From NCBI GenBank assembly GCA_963921795.1, contig OY997655.1:8530322-8594321 (forward strand): a stretch of 64,000 nt of DNA. The letters are read 5' to 3'. Source of the DNA: Nannobrachium achirus. Its lineage: Eukaryota > Chordata > Actinopteri > Myctophiformes > Myctophidae. Each line of letters starts with the position of its first letter. Within the stretch, counting starts at the first letter, position 1. Positions 59,645 through 64,000 of this stretch are shown here, in pieces. The translations under genes and the position numbers were made by a program. Below the pieces are notes generated by a model, which was not told the DNA's origin, searched no databases, and saw only the letters and a list, made by a program, of their open reading frames with translations.

Positions 59645-59844
59645 NNNNNNNNNNNNNNNNNNNNNNNNNNNNNNNNNNNNNNNNNNNNNNNNNNNNNNNN
59701 NNNNNNNNNNNNNNNNNNNNNNNNNNNNNNNNNNNNNNNNNNNNNNNNNNNNNNNNNNNNNNNNNNNNNNNNNNNNNNNNNNNNNNNNNNNNNNNNNNNN
59801 NNNNNNNNNNNNNNNNNNNNNNNNNNNNNNNNNNNNNNNNNNNN
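59645..59844. other. Assembly gap, 200 Ns
   Basis: Exactly 200 N. It abuts the TTAA-family element starting at 59845, so a repeat probably broke the assembly. Frames crossing it are meaningless. Confidence 0.99.
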
Positions 59845-60326
59845 ACCCAGAACGCAGTATTACACATTATCACTTCTGCTTTAACTATTTAAAAATAGCA
59901 GATGTACAAGCTCACAGCTGCAAGCTTGTAGATCTGCTATTTTTTGAATAATCTTGAAAATTATTTGAATATTTTGACCCAATTTGTCTTCTAAATCCTT
60001 CTAAAGGTTTTTTGAAAAACGCATGTTTTTATGCCAGTGGTGCTCAAACCTTTTCCTGTCATGGACCCTTAGAATTATATGTATTTGGTCGCGGACCCCC
60101 ATCTTGAAATATCATGTATCAGGGACCCCCCAGAAGCAAATATTTGAGTTACAAAAGTTCGCTTTGAAAATATATATTCAAAGATTTGCAAAAAAATGTC
60201 ACGATTTCTCAAAAATAGCAGATCTACAAGCTCGCAGCGTGGCACTCGGTGCCACGCTGTGAGCTTGTATATCTGCTATTTTCCAATAGCTAAAGCATCA
60301 AATAATTCTAGGTCTAAATAGATTAA
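59845..60326 (+). mobile_element. Two-hairpin TTAA-family element, left end in the gap
   Basis: A shortened left hairpin at 59890-59945 (inner part only CACAGCTG) and a right hairpin at 60211-60282 (GCAGCGTGGCACT with matching compensated arm). It ends GGTCTAAATAGATTAA. Confidence 0.82.
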
Positions 60327-60448
60327 ATTGTCAGAATGTGATGAACCCCTGCTGTTAGTGGAAGTATGTTAAGCGCTCAGGTTACTCACCCTTGAGAAGA
60401 GCACAGATGCTCCACCCTCCCCCAGAGGGCTGTTTTTATTTTATTTAT

Positions 60449-61028
60449 TTAACCCATTTAGGCCTAGAATTATTGACTGCTTTAACCAGTGAAAATTAGC
60501 AGATATACAAGCTCACAGCGCGGCACCGAGTGCCGCGCTGCAAGCTTGTAGATCTGCTATTTTTGGAAAAAGTCGTGAAAATGTGTGCAAATATTTGAAT
60601 ATATGTATTTTTAAAGCGAACGTTTGTAACTCCAATTTTGCTTCTGGGTGGTCCCTGGAACTAAATATTTTGAGATGGGGGTCCGTGGCCAAATACATAT
60701 CATTTTGGGGGTCCTTCACATGAAAAGGTTTGAGAACCGCTGACATAGTAGTCTCTCAAGAACAGACTAACTGAGCTCCAGTTGAAGTGAAAAGGACCTT
60801 TTCTTTGACGATGGCTGGCCAGATTGCTGACATAGAAAAAAAGGGTTTTAAAAAAACACTTACAACACTTATAGAATCGGATCAAAATTCTAATTTTCAC
60901 GATTTTTCAAAAATAGCAGATCTACAAGCTCGCAGTGCCGCGCTGTGAGCTTGTATATCTGCTATTTTTCAATAGTTAAAGCATAAAATAATGATACACA
61001 AAATGTGTACCCGTTCTAAATGGGTTAA
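60449..61028 (-). mobile_element. Two-hairpin TTAA-family element, inverted, complete
   Basis: TTAACCCATTTAGGCCTAG at 60449 and TTCTAAATGGGTTAA to 61028 bound a 580-bp copy. Hairpins are at 60491-60565 and 60908-60969. It is in opposite orientation to the neighbour at 59845-60326. Confidence 0.88.
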
Positions 61029-61147
61029 CTATTATGATTTATTATAGGAGTGCAGAAAGGGCCCTGCTTGGCCACAGCTCTTCTCTTGAACGTATCCGAC
61101 ATGTTGTCTGGTTGCGTTCGTCTTCATGTTTGCTCATCATGGATAGT

Positions 61148-61657
61148 AACTTTGTAAGAACATTTACTCAACTACTGTACTGTACGTAATGTTGAGGTAC
61201 TTTGTAAGAACATTTACTCTACTACTGTACTGTACGTAATGTTGAGGTACTTTGTAAGAACATTTACTCTACTACTGTACTGTATGTAATGCTGAGGTAC
61301 TTTGTAAGAACATTTACTCTACTACTGTACTGTACGTAATGTTGAGGTACTTTGTAAGAACATTTACTCTACTACTGTACTGTACGTAATGTTGAGGTAC
61401 TTTGTAAGAACATTTACTCTACTACTGTACTGTACGTAATGTTGAGGTACTTTGTAAGAACATTTACTCTACTACTGTACTGTACGTAATGTTGAGGTAC
61501 TTTGTAAGAACATTTACTCAACTACTGTACTGTACGTAATGTTGAGGTACTTTGTAAGAACATTTACTCAACTACTGTACTGTACGTAATGTTGAGGTAC
61601 TTTGTAAGAACATTTACTCAACTACTGTACTGTACGTAATGCTGAGGTACTTTGTAA
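61148..61657. repeat. 50-bp minisatellite, about ten copies
   Basis: GTACTTTGTAAGAACATTTA recurs every 50 bp from about 61147; the unit ends ACTGTACTGTACGTAATGTT+GAG. Variation between units is only a few bases (ctct/ctca, acg/atg, gtt/gct). Very homogeneous, so young or actively homogenised. Confidence 0.97.
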
Positions 61658-62344
61658 AAAAAAGAATTGTAGGGAGGGCATGATTTCTACGGTGTCGATA
61701 AAGAGGTGTATTTCGACAGGGAAGTCATATTACACCCGGGGGTCTATTATAGTAATGTTAACTCCATAGACACATACAAAACAGATCAAGTATGGCACCG
61801 CCTCTTAACACTTTGGTTGCCAACCCCGAGTTTCCCGAGTTTGTATGGGTAGTGGGTACCCTACCTGTGCCAACCCCGAGTTTCCCGAGTTTGGGCCGTT
61901 TTTGAAAAAAAGAAAAAGAATTTCCAAGTGGATTTTTTTGTTAGAAAGCTGTGAACAGTGTGCACACGCGTGGTGCATGATCTAGGCATGGGGCGTGCAT
62001 GATCCGTGCACTATGAATTACATGGAAGTCTATGTAGACCATGGCATCGGGGACCTTCAAAGAGATTTAATTGATTGCAACGAGAGAGTTAACAAAATAA
62101 TGAATAAATGAAAACGCTGGAGGTGTTTTTCTCTTGAATACGTTGTCCCAGCATGTTGTCCTCAGGTCCTCGCTTTGCTTTCTTTCCCATGTCCTCACCA
62201 GCTCTGGGTCTGGTCTCCATGTCCTGACCAGGGACGTGCTGGGCCCCTGATTCAGCCCGGGAAAAAGAGTTGTAGAGGCCCTCATTTCCATTTCGGATCA
62301 TGACAAGTGACAAGCCAGTGGGCCAATTACATGAGTTATATTTC

Positions 62345-62590
62345 GTCGTTGTCGGGTGGAAACCTTGTTTGTCCATAACCATTTTAAAAATGATTTAAGC
62401 TAGTGAAAACAGCCGATCTACAAGCACACAACGTGTGCTTGTAGATCTGCTGTTTTCCCTACTTTTGTGAGACGGCCTTGTATGATGAAGCAGGGCTTTG
62501 CTTTTCGAAAAAATTAGGGTACCTACCCTATGGGATTTGAAACTTGGAGATACAAGGTTTCTGCCCGACAGTGACGATTTACTTGGTTGG
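62345..62590. mobile_element. Element of the GTCGGGTGGAAACCTTGT family with hairpin
   Basis: The left end 'cgttgtcgggtggaaacctt' is inverse to the right end 'aaggtttctgcccgacag'. The hairpin at 62403-62457 has the short CACAACGTGTG centre and outer arm GTGAAAACAGC. No target duplication was determined. Confidence 0.75.
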
Positions 62591-62708
62591 CCGCCCAGCC
62601 CCCAAAATGGAACGAAGGCAGATATTTTATTTTTATTTATTTTTTCCTAATGGCCGGCCTGGACCGGCCGGGAATGAAACGGCCTTTCGGGAGTTGTCCC
62701 GCTTTTCC

Positions 62709-63597
62709 TAGTCTCGCGAGGCCAGAGTGTTGCCTCCACGATTTGGGCAAATGCTCCCGGCATACAGTCTGGCAAACGGAAATAGAAACGATGAGTGCGA
62801 GATAAAGTGGATGTGACGCAACCGCTCCCTTGGTGCAGTAGCAACAACATGTCCTACTGGAAGCGTTATGTGTCCTTTCAATATTTCTGGGGACGTTATT
62901 TCATCTTTCTCTGGTGTTATTGGTGTTACTTCCATGATGTTTTCAAACGTTTTCTTAAACTATACACCCATAACAAGAATAGGCAGCTCGAATGACTTTG
63001 TCTGAGCTATTGTGTTTCTGTTATGTTTCCTATGGGACTACAGTTCAGTGCAGCAGTGGCTACTTCCCATACTCGCCGTTCGGGAGCTGCCGTTCCAGAC
63101 TCTATATAGCATTCGGAGATTGTGGAATAGTTGTCTGGCTACGCGAGACTACGGCCCTAGTAACTTTAGCTATTGAAAAATAGCAGATCTACAAGCTCAC
63201 AGTGCGGCACCGAGTGCCGCACTGCAAGCTTGTAGATCTGCTATTTTTGAAAAGTCGTGAAAATGTGTGAAAATCTTTGAATATATGTATTTTTTAAGTG
63301 AACATTTGTAACTCAAATTTTGCTTCTGGGGGGTCCCTGGAACTAGATGTTTTGAGATGGGGGGTCCGTGGCCAAATGCATATCATCTTGGGGGTCCTTG
63401 ACATGAAAAAGTTTGAGCATCACTGACATGGAAACATAGGTTTCTTGCACACATTTTCAAAAATGTTCTAAAATAGCAGATCTACAAGCTTGCAGCGCGG
63501 CACTCTGTGCCACGCTGTGAATTTGGTGTGATGCCCCTGGACAGCGCTACCGACTGTGCCAACGTGCCCCCTGTTTCTTGTTGGCTACGCGAGACTA
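62709..63597. mobile_element. TIR element TAGTCTCGCG with 9-bp target duplication, containing a second insertion
   Basis: Left end TAGTCTCGCGAGGCCAGA and right end TTGGCTACGCGAGACTA are flanked by exact CGCTTTTCC (62700-62708 and 63598-63606). A 9-bp duplication fits Mutator-like or Merlin-type elements; hAT would give 8. A second right-end-like copy, TCTGGCTACGCGAGACTA, lies at 63134-63151. Between the two right ends is a two-hairpin-family fragment. Confidence 0.8.
63166..63525 (-). mobile_element. Two-hairpin TTAA-family fragment, inverted, nested
   Basis: It runs from 'tagctattgaaaaatagcag', with hairpin 63175-63248 (AGTGCGGCACCG), through 'ccgtggccaaatgcatatc' to a second hairpin 63468-63524 that breaks off before its right outer arm. 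TTAA ends are lost. Confidence 0.8.
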
Positions 63598-63680
63598 CGC
63601 TTTTCCCAATGGCCATCACGTCCCTGGTCTTGTCTCCATGTCCTGACCCGCTCCTCCTGCTCTGTCTCCCCTCTCTGCAG

Positions 63681-63800
63681 CAGCTGATGCGGGAGCGCCA
63701 GCAGATGGCCAGCCGTCCCTTCGCCTCCGTGGCCGTGGCGCTGGACGCCCAGGGCAGCAAGCAGCCGGAGCTGTCGCCGCCGGCGCCCCCTGGAGTTGAC
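63681..63800 (+). CDS. atrnl1: atrnl1 coding exon: cytoplasmic tail, first part
   Basis: The 120-nt exon (40 codons, phase 0 on both sides) has acceptor CTCTCTGCAG and donor GTGAGT (63801). It reads QLMRERQQMASRPFASVAVA, then LDAQGSKQPELSPPAPPGVD. After RRRE of the previous exon, the QL-x-RERQQMASRPFASV motif is the conserved start of the attractin-family cytoplasmic tail. RERQQ fits attractin-like 1 in my memory, while attractin has REMQQ. The second half is diverged and proline-rich. The acceptor is a CAGCAG tandem site; the first AG keeps the Gln expected from the family. The rest of the tail lies beyond the window. Confidence 0.93.
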
Positions 63801-64000
63801 GTGAGTACCATCGTGTAATGTTTTTACACACTTAACCTGGGTTCAGAGGGGCCACAAACACCGGAGAGCAGCCAAACATCAAATGTTTTTTTTTTTTTTT
63901 TTTTTTTTTTCTACTGGATCTCTACTCCGCTTGTCCAGGTTTTTGAGCGGTGGTAGACCGCTCCATAGCATGGCCGTGTGTGTATCCGTGTATGTATCCG
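63801..64000 (+). other. atrnl1: Start of the next atrnl1 intron
   Basis: The donor GTGAGT is followed by unique sequence and a poly-T run at about 63886-63910; no further exon before the window ends. Confidence 0.85.

Noticed and set aside
62587..63183. Short frames in the GC-rich region before the last exon
   Set aside because: They lie inside the TAGTCTCGCG element and resemble no known protein.

Overview
The window is nuclear DNA from a bony fish, most likely a teleost. It holds the 3' part of one plus-strand gene, seven coding exons spread over 55 kb, set in introns made largely of transposon debris, microsatellites and minisatellites. The exons (8733-8785, 14292-14386, 14850-14928, 18082-18239, 28589-28650, 36129-36207, 63681-63800) splice in one continuous frame, all with AG/GT borders. 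They encode the end of the last EGF-like unit, the N-glycosylated membrane-proximal ectodomain, the single transmembrane helix and the start of the cytoplasmic tail of an attractin-family protein. From remembered family sequences the best match is attractin-like 1 (atrnl1) rather than atrn. Upstream exons and the C-terminal end lie outside the window.

Layout: 1-8732 is upstream intron with a 46-bp minisatellite, hAT and TTAA-flanked elements, and a 5'-truncated LINE nested inside a hAT element. 8733-18239 carries four exons. The 10-kb intron 18240-28588 and the 7.5-kb intron 28651-36128 are rich in hAT-like (8-bp target duplication) and piggyBac-like (TTAA-bounded) non-autonomous elements. 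The 27-kb intron 36208-63680 contains a 2.3-kb satellite of 31/33-bp units, a 50-bp minisatellite, a 200-N assembly gap and many more elements. No second host gene, tRNA gene, rRNA gene or CRISPR array was recognised on either strand.

The most unusual signal is a palindromic hairpin cassette, outer arm about AAAATAGCMGATCTACAAGCTC... with its reverse complement. It recurs roughly forty times, about once per 1.5 kb. It sits in the middle or subterminal part of at least seven element families that otherwise share no sequence: several hAT-like families, TTAA-bounded families and others. The outer arm is conserved; the inner arm and the immediate flanks differ by host family but stay palindromic. 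Several copies have collapsed to short remnants.

The second notable signal is the satellite at 37177-39522. Almost every unit carries a perfect CArG box (CCATATAAGG or CCATATATGG), so about sixty consensus SRF sites lie about three helical turns apart. It contains a 753-bp higher-order duplication. The third is a tandem triplication of the splice donor of the exon ending at 14386, with an in-frame stop just past the first donor.
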